From FEB-7 sp963698265 (GTDB lineage Bacteria > Pseudomonadota > Gammaproteobacteria > Burkholderiales > Usitatibacteraceae): DNA of 64,000 bases. The translations under genes and the position numbers were made by a program. The stretch lies in NCBI GenBank assembly GCA_963698265.1, contig CAVOQC010000004.1, forward strand, positions 496,001 to 560,000, read 5' to 3'. This document shows positions 16,722-26,356 of the stretch, one piece after another (position 1 is the first letter of the stretch; the number at the start of each line of letters is the position of its first letter). The notes beneath the pieces were generated by a model. The model saw only the letters and a program-made list of their open reading frames with translations. It was not told where the DNA came from and searched no databases.

Positions 16722-19436
16722 ATGAACGGATTCACGCAGACGCAGGGCCGGGGCGAAAGCCTCCGCGCGGCGATCGTGGCGTTCGCGGTGCTCGTCGCCG
16801 GGGCGTTCGTCGCCCTCGCGCCGCGCGCCGCGCTCGCCGCGCCCGCCGCGGGCACCGTGATCGGCAACCAGGCTTCGGCGACGTACCTCGATTCGAGCCT
16901 CGCGCCGCGCACCGCGACGTCGAACCTGGTGCAGACCACGGTCTCGCAGGTGAAGAGCTTCACGCTCACGGCGCCGGGCTTCCGCACCGCGTCGGCCGGC
17001 CAGACGGTGTACTACCCGCACACCATCACCAACACCGGCAACGGCACGGACACGTTCACGCTCAACGCGCCGGTCGCCGGCGGCGCCTTCAACCACACCG
17101 GCCTCGTGTACTACATCGACGCCGACGGCAACGGCGTACCCGACAACTTCACGCCGATCGTCACGAGCGGCCCCATCGCCGCGGCGGGGATCTTCCGCTT
17201 CGTGGTGGCGGGCACCGTCCCCGGAAGCGCCCTCAACGGCCAGACGGGAACCATCACCGCCTCGGTCTCGGACACCGGCACGACCACGCTGACCAACCTC
17301 GACACGACCACGGTCTCCAATTCCGCGATCACCGTCTCGAAGGCGCTGTCCATCACCAGCGGCCCGTCGCCCAACGCCGGCCCGATCACGGTGACGCTCA
17401 CCTACACCAACACGGGCAGCGCGGCCGCCGCGAACCTGCTGCTGCGCGACTTCATCCCCGTGGGCATGACCTACATCCCCGCCAGCGGCCGCTGGAGCGT
17501 CACCGGCGCCGGCGTCACGCTGACCGACCTGGACACCCTCGACCAGGGCGGCATCGTCTACGACAAGGACGTGACGACCGCGGGTGAAGTGACCGCCACG
17601 ATCGCGAGCGTGCCGGCCGGCTTCTCCGGCAACCTGACCTTCCAGGTGCAGATCGCCGCAGGCCGCCCGCCGGGGTTCATCAACAACACGGCGCAGTACC
17701 AGACCTCCACCCAGGCGCTCACCAGCACCAACACGGCGAGCTACCAGGTGCTGCAGACGGCCGGCGTCGTCGGCAACGGCTCGACCACCGACAGCACCAA
17801 CGGCACCGGCGAGCCGGTGACGGTCGCCGCCGCCGCCGCGGGCTCCACGATCAGCTTCACCAACGTGATCTGGAACACCGGAAATGCCCCCGACACCTTT
17901 GTGATCTCCATGGCGGGCCAGGGCTCCTGGCCGGTGGGCTCGACCTTCACGCTGCTGCAGTCCGACGGCCTGACCTCGCTCATCGCCAACACGACGCCCT
18001 CGATCCCCGTCTACAGCGCCGGCTGCCCGGCCGGCTTCGAGACCGACGCCTCCGCGCCGACCCAGTACTGCGGATACCGCGTGATCCTGCGCGTGCAGTT
18101 GCCGGTCTCGGCCACGGGCGGCCCGTTCTCCATCACCAAGACGGCGACCTCGAGCTTCAACAGCGCGGTTACCGACACGGTGATCGACACGCTCACCGCG
18201 GTCACGGCCAACTCCGTCGACCTCACCAACGACTCCGCCGGCGGCGCAGCTCCCGGCGCGGGCTCGACCGGCACGACGGTGATCACCATGAACACGGTGA
18301 CGCCCTCCACCACCGGCCCGACGGTGACCCGCTTCCGCCTGTACGTGAACAACACCGGGTCGATCAACGACTCCTTCGACCTCGCCACGCTCGCCACGCC
18401 GGCGGGCTGGTCGGTGGTGTTCCGGGCCGATGGCGGCGCGAACGACTGCTCCACGGTCGGCGCGAGCCTCACCAATACGGGCACGATCAACGCGGGCGCC
18501 GCCCGCCTGGTCTGCGCCGAGGTGACGGTGCCGATCACGACGTCGAACCAGGCCGCTGCCGGCAACTACGACTTCGACTTCACCGCCACTTCCGCCCTGA
18601 ACGGAACCGTGACGGATGCGAAGCGCGACCGCGTCACGGTCAACGCCGTCAACAGCGTGAGCCTCACGCCCAACAACACGCAGCAGACCTTCCCGGGCGG
18701 CTCGGTGACCTATACGCACGTGCTCACGAACCTCGGCAACGTGGCCTACACGACGCCGGCGAACCCGGTCAGCTTCGCCGCGGGCTTCCTCACGGATTCC
18801 CGCGCCGGGCAGGGCTGGACTTCGATCGCCTACCTCGACGGCAACGCGAACGGGGTGTTCGATCCGGGCGTGGACGACGTGCCGTCCAACGCGATCTCGG
18901 CCGCGACCACGCTGGCCCTCGCCGTGAACGCGAGCCGCACGATCTTCGTGCGCGTCTTCGCGCCCGGCAGCGCCGTGAGCGCGGACCCGGCCAACGTGAC
19001 GACGCTCACCGCGCGCTACAACGCGGGGGCGGCGTCGGCTGCGGCAACGGACTCCACGACCGTCTCCGACGGACTGGTGCTGCTGAAGGAGCAGGTGGCC
19101 GTGAACTGCGCGACCGTCGCGCCGCACGCGGGCTACTCGACGGCGCCGATTCCCTCCGGCCCGGCGACGGCTCCGGGCAGCTGCATCGCCTACCGGATCA
19201 CCGCCACCAACACCACGGCGGCGGGCATTACCTCGGTGGTGGTGAACGACAACATCCCGGCGAATACGACGCACCGCTTCTCCTGCGGCACGGGTGCCGC
19301 GCCGGGTGCGGCGACGACGCTGGGCTCGGTCACGGCGCCTGCCGACGGGGCGACGGGAACGGTCAGCGCGACCGTGGGGCCGCTCACGCCCTCGCAGAGC
19401 GCGATGGTGACCTTCTGCGTGCGGATCGATCCGTGA
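16722..19436 (+). CDS. Exported DUF11 multi-domain surface protein (904 aa)
   Basis: ATG 16722 follows GAAGGGA and begins a long signal peptide (LRAAIVAFAVLVAGAFVALA, cleavage near ALAAPAAG). The mature protein opens with GTVIGNQASATYLDSS, a motif shared with the start of the next gene, then repeated Ig-like units with YYPHTITNTGNGTDTFTLN, ITVTLTYTNTGSAAAANLLL, NVIWNTGNAPDTFVI and YTHVLTNLGNVAYTT. Calcium-loop-like DADGNGVPDN and LDGNANGVFD stretches occur twice. There is no C-terminal anchor or sortase signal. An alternative start at 16614 (ATGA overlap with the preceding stop) would add 36 residues with no signal character. It is probably an extracellular or surface polymer component. Confidence 0.8.
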   Translation: MNGFTQTQGRGESLRAAIVAFAVLVAGAFVALAPRAALAAPAAGTVIGNQASATYLDSSLAPRTATSNLVQTTVSQVKSFTLTAPGFRTASAGQTVYYPHTITNTGNGTDTFTLNAPVAGGAFNHTGLVYYIDADGNGVPDNFTPIVTSGPIAAAGIFRFVVAGTVPGSALNGQTGTITASVSDTGTTTLTNLDTTTVSNSAITVSKALSITSGPSPNAGPITVTLTYTNTGSAAAANLLLRDFIPVGMTYIPASGRWSVTGAGVTLTDLDTLDQGGIVYDKDVTTAGEVTATIASVPAGFSGNLTFQVQIAAGRPPGFINNTAQYQTSTQALTSTNTASYQVLQTAGVVGNGSTTDSTNGTGEPVTVAAAAAGSTISFTNVIWNTGNAPDTFVISMAGQGSWPVGSTFTLLQSDGLTSLIANTTPSIPVYSAGCPAGFETDASAPTQYCGYRVILRVQLPVSATGGPFSITKTATSSFNSAVTDTVIDTLTAVTANSVDLTNDSAGGAAPGAGSTGTTVITMNTVTPSTTGPTVTRFRLYVNNTGSINDSFDLATLATPAGWSVVFRADGGANDCSTVGASLTNTGTINAGAARLVCAEVTVPITTSNQAAAGNYDFDFTATSALNGTVTDAKRDRVTVNAVNSVSLTPNNTQQTFPGGSVTYTHVLTNLGNVAYTTPANPVSFAAGFLTDSRAGQGWTSIAYLDGNANGVFDPGVDDVPSNAISAATTLALAVNASRTIFVRVFAPGSAVSADPANVTTLTARYNAGAASAAATDSTTVSDGLVLLKEQVAVNCATVAPHAGYSTAPIPSGPATAPGSCIAYRITATNTTAAGITSVVVNDNIPANTTHRFSCGTGAAPGAATTLGSVTAPADGATGTVSATVGPLTPSQSAMVTFCVRIDP

Positions 19437-19498
19437 CGCAGTCGGGGCCACGCCCAGCGCTTTTCCCGGCGGCCTTCGGGCCGGCCGGGTGAGCTTCG

Positions 19499-19528
19499 GC
19501 GGGCTGCGGGAGACCGCAGCCCGCTTTT
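19499..19528 (+). terminator. Intrinsic terminator after the 904-aa DUF11 gene
   Basis: GCGGGCTGCGG and CCGCAGCCCGC form a perfect 11-bp stem around the tetraloop GAGA, followed by TTTT at 19525-19528. It is preceded by a second GC-rich hairpin with a TTCG loop (about 19465-19489). Confidence 0.8.
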
Positions 19529-19562
19529 CGCTGCGCCCTCGCCGGAGAGGGCGCAGCGAAAA
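19525..19562 (+). repeat. Perfect 16-bp inverted repeat downstream of the terminator
   Basis: TTTTCGCTGCGCCCTC (19525-19540) and its exact complement GAGGGCGCAGCGAAAA (19547-19562) flank the six-base loop GCCGGA. The left arm starts with the T-run of the preceding terminator, so the two structures are mutually exclusive at those four bases. It sits 29 bases before the next gene's GTG start. Confidence 0.75.
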
Positions 19563-19591
19563 GTGACGCACCCGACGACATCCCCAAAACC

Positions 19592-22500
19592 GTGAGAAAC
19601 GCGAGCCCCTCGTTTGCCTCCCGCCTCGCCGCGCTGCTCGCGCGCGTGGCCGGCACGGTCGCGCTCGTGCTCGCATTGCCCGCGTCGGGCGCGCCGCCGG
19701 CCGGCACGGTGATCGCCAACCAGGCGAGCGGCACCGCCGTGGTCGGGGCGACACCCGTCGCGGCCTCGTCGAACGTGGTGCAACTCACCACTTCGTTGCC
19801 CGGGGGCCCCGGCTTGGCCACGCTCGTCGCGAACTCGACTCGCCGCGTGGCGCCCGGCGGCATTGTCTACTTCCCGCACACGCTGACCAATGGCACCGTG
19901 GCGGACAGCTTCACCCTGTCGGTGGCGAACCTCGCCGGTACCTTCGACCTCGGTTCCATCGTGATCCTGCCGGACGCGAACGGCGACGGCATTCCGGATT
20001 CGGCCGTGCCGGTGCCGGCCACGGTGGCGCTGGGGGCGGGTGGTGTCTTCCGCTTCGTCGTGGCCGCGACCGCCCCCGCCGGGGCGACGAACTTCAGCAC
20101 CGATCGCCTCCAGGTGAACGCGGTCAGCACCACGCCGCTGGGCCCGGTGCTCGCGAACATCGATACCGCCGAGATCTTCGCGGACGGCGGCGTGCCGCCG
20201 CCGGACGTGGTGAACGTCGTGAAGTCCTTCTCGGTCCTCGAGGGTCCCTCGCCTTACGCCTCCATCCTCGTGAGCATCCGCTACGCCAACACGCGCGTGG
20301 TGCGCAGTGACTTCCGGATCCTCGACGCCATCCCCGCCGGCTTCGAGTACGTCCCCGGCAGCGGGCGCTGGAGCGGTGCGGCCGCCGCACTCACCGACGC
20401 GGCCGGCGGCGACCCCGCGGGCATCGCCTACGATTTCGGCGTGACGCAGCCGGGGGCGGTGCACGCCAGCCTGCCGACGCTCGGCTCCCTGGAGGAGGGC
20501 ACGCTCAGCTTCCGCCTGAACGTGGCCGCGGGGCGCACGGCGGGCGAGGTGCTCGTGAACGTCGCGCAGGCCCGCTGGCTCGGGCCCGTGGATTCCTGGT
20601 GGCGCGACACGAACCCCGCGTCCTACCGCGTCACCGGCACGATCGACCTCACGCTCACGGGCGAGCGCATCCCGGTGGCCACGCCCGGGACGACGGTGGC
20701 CTTCACCAACGTGCTCACCAACCGCGGCACCGAGGCCGAGCGGTTCGACATCACGCTCGCCGGCTCGACCTTCCCTTCGGGCACCGCCTTCTCGCTCTGG
20801 CAGCCCGACGGCGTCACGCCGCTCGCCGACAGCGACGGCAACGGCCTGCCGGACACGGGCCTCGTGGCGGCCGGCGCCTCCTATCGCATCGTCGTGCGCG
20901 CGAACCTGCCCGCCTCGACCCCGCCCGGGGAATACCGGGTGACGAAGACGGCGCGCAGTGCGCGGGCCGTGATCCGGTCGGCATCCGCCGACGACATCGT
21001 GGGCGCCGTGGGCCGGCTTTGCCGCATCCGCCTCACGCCGGACAACCAGGCGCAGAGCGCCTACGGCCGGCACATCACCTACACCCATTTCCTCGAGAAC
21101 CAGGGCAACTGCGACGAGTCGGTGCGCGTCACGGCGGGCTATCTCGCCGACAGCCAGCCGGGCTGGGTCTCGGGCGCCTACCTCGACAACCCGGTGGCCG
21201 GCGGCGCCTCGGTCCCGGGCGTGCTCGACCGGACCGACACGCCGGTGGTGGAGGGCTGGAGCGCGGTCCTCGCGCCGGGGCAGGGACTGCGCATCCTCGT
21301 GGACGTGCTCGCGCCGCCGGATCCGGCGACGGCGAAGCGCGCCGCCAAGGCGCTGGTGGAAACCAACGTCACCACGCTCGTCATCGACAGCGTCACGGGC
21401 GGCGCGCTCCGGGTGATCGACCGCACGACGATCGACGACAAGGATTCAACGATCCTGCCCGCGGACGTGCTGCGCAACTTCACGACCCCGAGCTACCAGG
21501 TGCCGACCGCCTGGGCGGTGCTCGGCGGCACGGCGTGGCTGCGCGCCGACGCCGCGTCCTGCAACGCGATTCCCGGCGTCGCCGAATCGCGCACGCTCGT
21601 GATCACCGGCCCCGGCGGGGAACGCGAGGAAGTCGTTGCCACGGAGACGGGCCCGGACACCGGCGTATTCATCGCGCCCGCGCTGCCCGTGCGCGCGCCG
21701 CCCGTGGCCGCCGGCGACCGCATCCTGCAGGGACGGGCGTTCGACGTGTTCGATGCGGAGATCCTCGGCTGCGGCCGGCGCATCGCCACGACGATCACGG
21801 TGACCGACCCCGTGGGCATCGTCTTCGACAGCGCCCTGAACGAACCGGTCGCGGGTGCCACCGTGACGCTCGTGGCCGCCTCGGGTGGCCAATGCTCGAG
21901 CGTGCCGGTTGCGCTCGACGCAAACCCGGCCACCACCGACGCGAGCGGCCGCTATGCATTCCCGGCGGCCACGGCCGGCGACTACTGCCTCGCCGTCGCC
22001 GCGCCCAATGGCTACGAGGCGCCGTCGAAGCTTCCCTACACCGTGCTCGTGCCGGGTCGCAATCTCGTCGTCACCGGTCCCACCTCCGGCGGTTCCTACG
22101 GCCAGCCGTTCCGCTCCGACGGCAACGGCATCGTGGTCGACGTGCCGGTGGACCCGACGGCGCAATCCGGCCTCTTCGTGCAGAAGGCGGCCTCGCGGGC
22201 GGTGGCCGACCTGGGCGGTTTCGTCGACTACGCGGTGCGCGTGCGCAACGGCACCGGCAACGCGCTCGACCGGGCGAGCGTGCAGCTCGTGGACGACCTC
22301 CCGGCCGGCTTCGCCTACGTGGCGGGCAGCGCGCGCGCGGACGGAAAGGCGCTTCCCGAGCCCGCAAACGCCGGCCCGCGCCTGGTCTTCGGCCTAGGCT
22401 CGATGGCGCGAGGGCAGGAGATCGCGGTGAGCTACCGCGTGCGCGTGGGCCCCGGCGCCCTGCACGGCGACGGCACCAACCGCGTGCAGTCCACCTACGC

Positions 22501-25500
22501 GGCCAACGGCACGCGCACCGTTTCCAACGTCGCGACCGCGAAGGTGCAGGTCCTGGGCGGCGTCTTCAGCGACCGAGGCTTCATCCTCGGGAAGGTCTTC
22601 CTGGACTGCAACGCGAGCGGCGTGCAGGACCAGGGCGAGGCCGGCGTGCCGGGCGTGCGCCTGTTCATCGAGGACGGCACCTACGCCGTGACCGACGGGC
22701 AGGGCCGCTACAGCTTCTACGGGCTGTCGGCCCGCAGCCACGTGCTCAAGGTCGATCCGGCCTCCATGCCGGCGGGCGCGCGGCTCGCCGCCATCAGCGC
22801 CCGCCACCTCGGCGACGCGGGCAGCCGCCTCGTGGATCTCAAGTTCGGCGAGATGCATCGCGGCGATTTCGCGGTTTCCGGCTGCGACGGCGCGGTCGCG
22901 GAAGAAGTCCGGGCGCGCGCCAAAGCGCTGGGCGACGGCGGCGAAGCGCTGCTGGGCGCGCTGGCGGGCGCGCAACTGGCCACGGAGGCGCGGCCCGCCC
23001 AGGACGTGAAGGCGCTTCCGGCGAGCGGCATCGTGAGTGCCACGAGCACGCCGGGCGGAGCTCCCGCCCCCGGCGCCGAGGGCGCGGCGACGGCCGGTCC
23101 GTTCGCGAGCGCGCTCGAGCCAGTCTCGGCGACGCGACCCGTTCCCGCGCCGGCGATTTCCCCCGCGGCGCCGGCGCAGGCGGCTGGCGTGCCCCTCGAG
23201 CAACTCGTGCCGGATCTCGACAAGAGCCTCGGCTTCGTAGGCCTTGCCGACGGCGACACGCTGCCCTACGCCCAGGCGACGGTGCGCGTGAAGGGCACCG
23301 CCGGCGCCAGCTTCAAGCTTTCGGTGAACGGCGTCGAAGTTCCCGAGGCGCGCGTGGGCAAGCGCGCAACCCTCGCGGAAAAGCAGGTCCAGGCCTGGGA
23401 ATACATCGGCGTCGCGTTCAAGCCCGGCGCGAACGAGCTCTCCGTCTCGCAGGTGGACGGCTTCGGCAACCCCCGCGGCACGGTGGCGATCCGCGTCGTG
23501 GCGCCTGGCGTCGCGGCGAAGCTCGCGCTGGAACTGCCGAAGGGCGGGGCGGTCGCCGACGGCAGGACCCCGGCCCGCGTCGTGGTGAAGATCCTCGACG
23601 AGAACGGTGTGGCCGTGACCTCGCGCACTGCCGTCACCCTCTCCGCGAGCCTCGGTACCTGGAAGGTGGACGACGCCGATCCGGCCTCGCCGGGCGTGCA
23701 GGCGTTCGTCGAAGGCGGAGTCGCCGGCTTCGCGCTCGCCCCGCCCCTCGAGCCCGCTTCCAGCCAGATCGTGGTGACGAGCGGCAACGTGCGCGCGGAG
23801 GCGCGGCTCGACTTCCTGCCGGACCTGCGGCCCCTCGTCGCCACCGGCGTGGTCGAGGGTGTCGTCAACCTGCGCAACCTCAACTCGCGCTCCCTCCTGC
23901 CGGCGCGTGAGGCCGACGGCTTCGAGCAGGAGCTGCGCCACTTCTCCCGCGAGCGCGACGACGGCAAGCTCGCGGCCGGCGCGCGCGCAGCCTTCTTCCT
24001 CAAGGGCAAGATCCGCGGCGACTACCTCCTCACCGCGGCCTACGATTCCGACAAGGACACCCGCGAGCGCCTCTTCCGCGACATCCAGCCCGACGAGTTC
24101 TACCCGATCTACGGCGACTCGGCGGTGCGCGGCTACGACGCCCAGTCCACGAGCCGGCTCTACGTGCGCGTCGACAAGAACCGCTCCTACCTGCTCTGGG
24201 GCGACTTCACGACGCAGGCGCCGGGGGACGCGCGGCGGCTGTCGAACTACAGCCGCTCGCTCACGGGCGTGAAGCAGCACTTCGAGAACGAGCGCGTGAG
24301 CGTCAACGCCTTCGCCACGCGCGACAGCACCCGCCAGGTGATCGAGGAACTGCGCGCGAACGGCACCTCCGGCCCCTACGAGCTCGGCACGCGCGGCGCG
24401 CTCGTGAACAGCGAGAAGGTGGAGATCGTCACCCGCGACCGCAACCAGCCCTCGATCGTGCTCGCGACCCTCGCGCAGGCGCGCTTCGCCGACTACGAGA
24501 TCGAAACGCTCACCGGCCGCATCCTCTTCCGCAGCCCCGTGGCGAGCGTCGACCGCGACCTGAACCCGGTCTTCGTGCGCGTGACCTACGAGGTCGACCA
24601 GGGCGGCGAGCAGTTCTGGGTCGCCGGCGTGGACGCGCAGGTGAAGCTGACGGACCGCATCGAGGTAGGCGGCACCTTCGTGAAGGACAGGAATCCCCAG
24701 GAGCCCTTCACGCTGGCCGGCGCCAACGCAGTGGCGAAACTGGGCGAGGGCACTTTCCTGATCGGCGAGGTCGCCCGCACGGAGCGCGGCACCGACGCGC
24801 GCAAGGGAGAAGCCGCGCGCATCGAGGTGAAGCACGACTCGAAGGACCTGAAGGCGCAGGCCTTCGTCGCGCGCAGCGACCGCGAGTTCGACAACCCCGG
24901 CGCCTGGCTCGCCAAGGGCCGCTCGGAAGCGGGCGGGCGCGCCGAGTACCGGATCCGCGAAGGCACGCAACTGCGCGCCGAAGCGCTGCGCACCGAGGAG
25001 CTCGCGAGCGGCTCCGTGCGCGACGGCGCCATGGCCGCGGTGACCCAGGAAGTGGCGAAGAACCTCACGCTGGAAGTCGGCGTGCGCTACGCGGCGGAGA
25101 AGGGCGCGACCTCGCCGGTGGCGGCGGTCGAGGGCCAGCCCCCCCCCGCGGCGCTGCCCGAAGAGGTGACCACGGTGCGTGCGCGGCTCACCGGTCAGGT
25201 GCCGTTCCTCGCGGGTGCGAACGCCTACGGCGAAGTGGAAGTCGACGTGCGCGACGCCGACCGGCGCGTCCTCGCCCTGGGCGGCGAATACGCGCTGCCC
25301 AACCGCGGCCGCGTCTATGGCCGGCACGAGTTCGTCTCCTCGATCACCGGCCCCTACGGGCTCAACGCCACGGAGCGGCAGAACACCACCGCCGTCGGCG
25401 TCGACTTCGACTACATGCAGGACGGGCGGATGTTCAGCGAGTACCGCATCCGCGACGCGATCTCCGGCGGCGACGCGGAAGCCGCGCTGGGACTGAAGAA

Positions 25501-26356
25501 CCTGTGGACCCTCGCCCCGGGACTGCGCCTGGGCACCTCCATCGAGCGCGTGCACGCGCTCTCCGGCAAGGGCCAGAACGAGAACACGGCGGGCGCGCTG
25601 GCACTCGAGTACACCGCCAACCCGCTCTGGAAGGGCACCACGCGTCTCGAGGCCCGCGACGCCTCGACCACCGAATCGCTCCTCTTCACCGTGGGGCTCG
25701 CGGCGAGGATCAACCGCGACTGGACGGCGCTCGCGAGGAACGCCTATACGCTCCAGCGCGCCAAGGAGAGCGGCGCCGAACGGGTCGTCGAGCGGCTGCA
25801 GGCGGGGCTCGCCTGGCGCGACACCGAGACCAACCGGTGGAACGCCCTCGGCCGCGTCGAGCATCGCCTCGAGCGCGACGACACGCAGGCGGGCGTGCAG
25901 CTGAAGAGCTCGACCACGCTGGTGTCGGTGCACGCCGACTGGCAGCCGCGGCGGCCGTTCCTGGTGAGCGGGCGTTACGCGGCGAAGTGGACCACGGACA
26001 AGTCCAACGGCCTTACGAGCAAGTACCGGGCGCAGGTGGTCGGCGCCCGTGCGACGTGGGAGTTCGCCCCGCACTGGGACATCGGCTTCGTGACGAGCCT
26101 GCTGGTTGGTGATGGCGCCGATTCGCGGCACTATGGCGTGGGGCTCGAGCTCGGCTACCTGGTCACGACCAACCTCTGGGTTTCGGCGGGCTACAACTTC
26201 TTCGGCTACCGGGATGCGGATCTCGCGGGCGCCGACTACACGGCCAAGGGGCCCTTCGTGCGGCTGCGCTACAAGTTCGACGAGCAACTCCTGGGGCTGT
26301 GGGACAAGCGCGGCGCGCCAGTCTCTGTTGGCGCACCTGCCGAAGGCACGCCGTGA
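19592..26356 (+). CDS. 2254-aa surface protein: DUF11, CNA-B, SdrD-B, invasin-like and beta-barrel domains
   Basis: GTG 19592 starts a signal peptide (about residues 1-34). Domains in order: N-terminal module shared with the preceding gene (GTVIANQASG, YFPHTLTNGTVADSF); several DUF11 units to ~700; a carboxypeptidase-regulatory/CNA-B-like fold (~730-860, PVAGATVTLVA, TDASGRYAFP); another DUF11; an SdrD-B-like unit (~990-1080, ILGKVFLDCNASGVQDQGEA); an Ala/Pro-rich linker; Ig-like and invasin-like units (~1225-1410). From ~1410 to the end, alternating aromatic strands suggest an outer-membrane beta-barrel (FYPIYGDSAVRGYDA, GYNFFGYRDADLAG, final FVRLRYKF). It could anchor or export its neighbours. 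There is no good ribosome site before the GTG. Its stop overlaps the next start. Confidence 0.8.
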   Translation: MRNASPSFASRLAALLARVAGTVALVLALPASGAPPAGTVIANQASGTAVVGATPVAASSNVVQLTTSLPGGPGLATLVANSTRRVAPGGIVYFPHTLTNGTVADSFTLSVANLAGTFDLGSIVILPDANGDGIPDSAVPVPATVALGAGGVFRFVVAATAPAGATNFSTDRLQVNAVSTTPLGPVLANIDTAEIFADGGVPPPDVVNVVKSFSVLEGPSPYASILVSIRYANTRVVRSDFRILDAIPAGFEYVPGSGRWSGAAAALTDAAGGDPAGIAYDFGVTQPGAVHASLPTLGSLEEGTLSFRLNVAAGRTAGEVLVNVAQARWLGPVDSWWRDTNPASYRVTGTIDLTLTGERIPVATPGTTVAFTNVLTNRGTEAERFDITLAGSTFPSGTAFSLWQPDGVTPLADSDGNGLPDTGLVAAGASYRIVVRANLPASTPPGEYRVTKTARSARAVIRSASADDIVGAVGRLCRIRLTPDNQAQSAYGRHITYTHFLENQGNCDESVRVTAGYLADSQPGWVSGAYLDNPVAGGASVPGVLDRTDTPVVEGWSAVLAPGQGLRILVDVLAPPDPATAKRAAKALVETNVTTLVIDSVTGGALRVIDRTTIDDKDSTILPADVLRNFTTPSYQVPTAWAVLGGTAWLRADAASCNAIPGVAESRTLVITGPGGEREEVVATETGPDTGVFIAPALPVRAPPVAAGDRILQGRAFDVFDAEILGCGRRIATTITVTDPVGIVFDSALNEPVAGATVTLVAASGGQCSSVPVALDANPATTDASGRYAFPAATAGDYCLAVAAPNGYEAPSKLPYTVLVPGRNLVVTGPTSGGSYGQPFRSDGNGIVVDVPVDPTAQSGLFVQKAASRAVADLGGFVDYAVRVRNGTGNALDRASVQLVDDLPAGFAYVAGSARADGKALPEPANAGPRLVFGLGSMARGQEIAVSYRVRVGPGALHGDGTNRVQSTYAANGTRTVSNVATAKVQVLGGVFSDRGFILGKVFLDCNASGVQDQGEAGVPGVRLFIEDGTYAVTDGQGRYSFYGLSARSHVLKVDPASMPAGARLAAISARHLGDAGSRLVDLKFGEMHRGDFAVSGCDGAVAEEVRARAKALGDGGEALLGALAGAQLATEARPAQDVKALPASGIVSATSTPGGAPAPGAEGAATAGPFASALEPVSATRPVPAPAISPAAPAQAAGVPLEQLVPDLDKSLGFVGLADGDTLPYAQATVRVKGTAGASFKLSVNGVEVPEARVGKRATLAEKQVQAWEYIGVAFKPGANELSVSQVDGFGNPRGTVAIRVVAPGVAAKLALELPKGGAVADGRTPARVVVKILDENGVAVTSRTAVTLSASLGTWKVDDADPASPGVQAFVEGGVAGFALAPPLEPASSQIVVTSGNVRAEARLDFLPDLRPLVATGVVEGVVNLRNLNSRSLLPAREADGFEQELRHFSRERDDGKLAAGARAAFFLKGKIRGDYLLTAAYDSDKDTRERLFRDIQPDEFYPIYGDSAVRGYDAQSTSRLYVRVDKNRSYLLWGDFTTQAPGDARRLSNYSRSLTGVKQHFENERVSVNAFATRDSTRQVIEELRANGTSGPYELGTRGALVNSEKVEIVTRDRNQPSIVLATLAQARFADYEIETLTGRILFRSPVASVDRDLNPVFVRVTYEVDQGGEQFWVAGVDAQVKLTDRIEVGGTFVKDRNPQEPFTLAGANAVAKLGEGTFLIGEVARTERGTDARKGEAARIEVKHDSKDLKAQAFVARSDREFDNPGAWLAKGRSEAGGRAEYRIREGTQLRAEALRTEELASGSVRDGAMAAVTQEVAKNLTLEVGVRYAAEKGATSPVAAVEGQPPPAALPEEVTTVRARLTGQVPFLAGANAYGEVEVDVRDADRRVLALGGEYALPNRGRVYGRHEFVSSITGPYGLNATERQNTTAVGVDFDYMQDGRMFSEYRIRDAISGGDAEAALGLKNLWTLAPGLRLGTSIERVHALSGKGQNENTAGALALEYTANPLWKGTTRLEARDASTTESLLFTVGLAARINRDWTALARNAYTLQRAKESGAERVVERLQAGLAWRDTETNRWNALGRVEHRLERDDTQAGVQLKSSTTLVSVHADWQPRRPFLVSGRYAAKWTTDKSNGLTSKYRAQVVGARATWEFAPHWDIGFVTSLLVGDGADSRHYGVGLELGYLVTTNLWVSAGYNFFGYRDADLAGADYTAKGPFVRLRYKFDEQLLGLWDKRGAPVSVGAPAEGTP

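Noticed and set aside
22394..26287. A 1297-residue minus-strand frame opposite the 2254-residue protein
   Set aside because: Antisense reading of high third-position GC; no domain, and the plus frame has a clear signal peptide and domain series.
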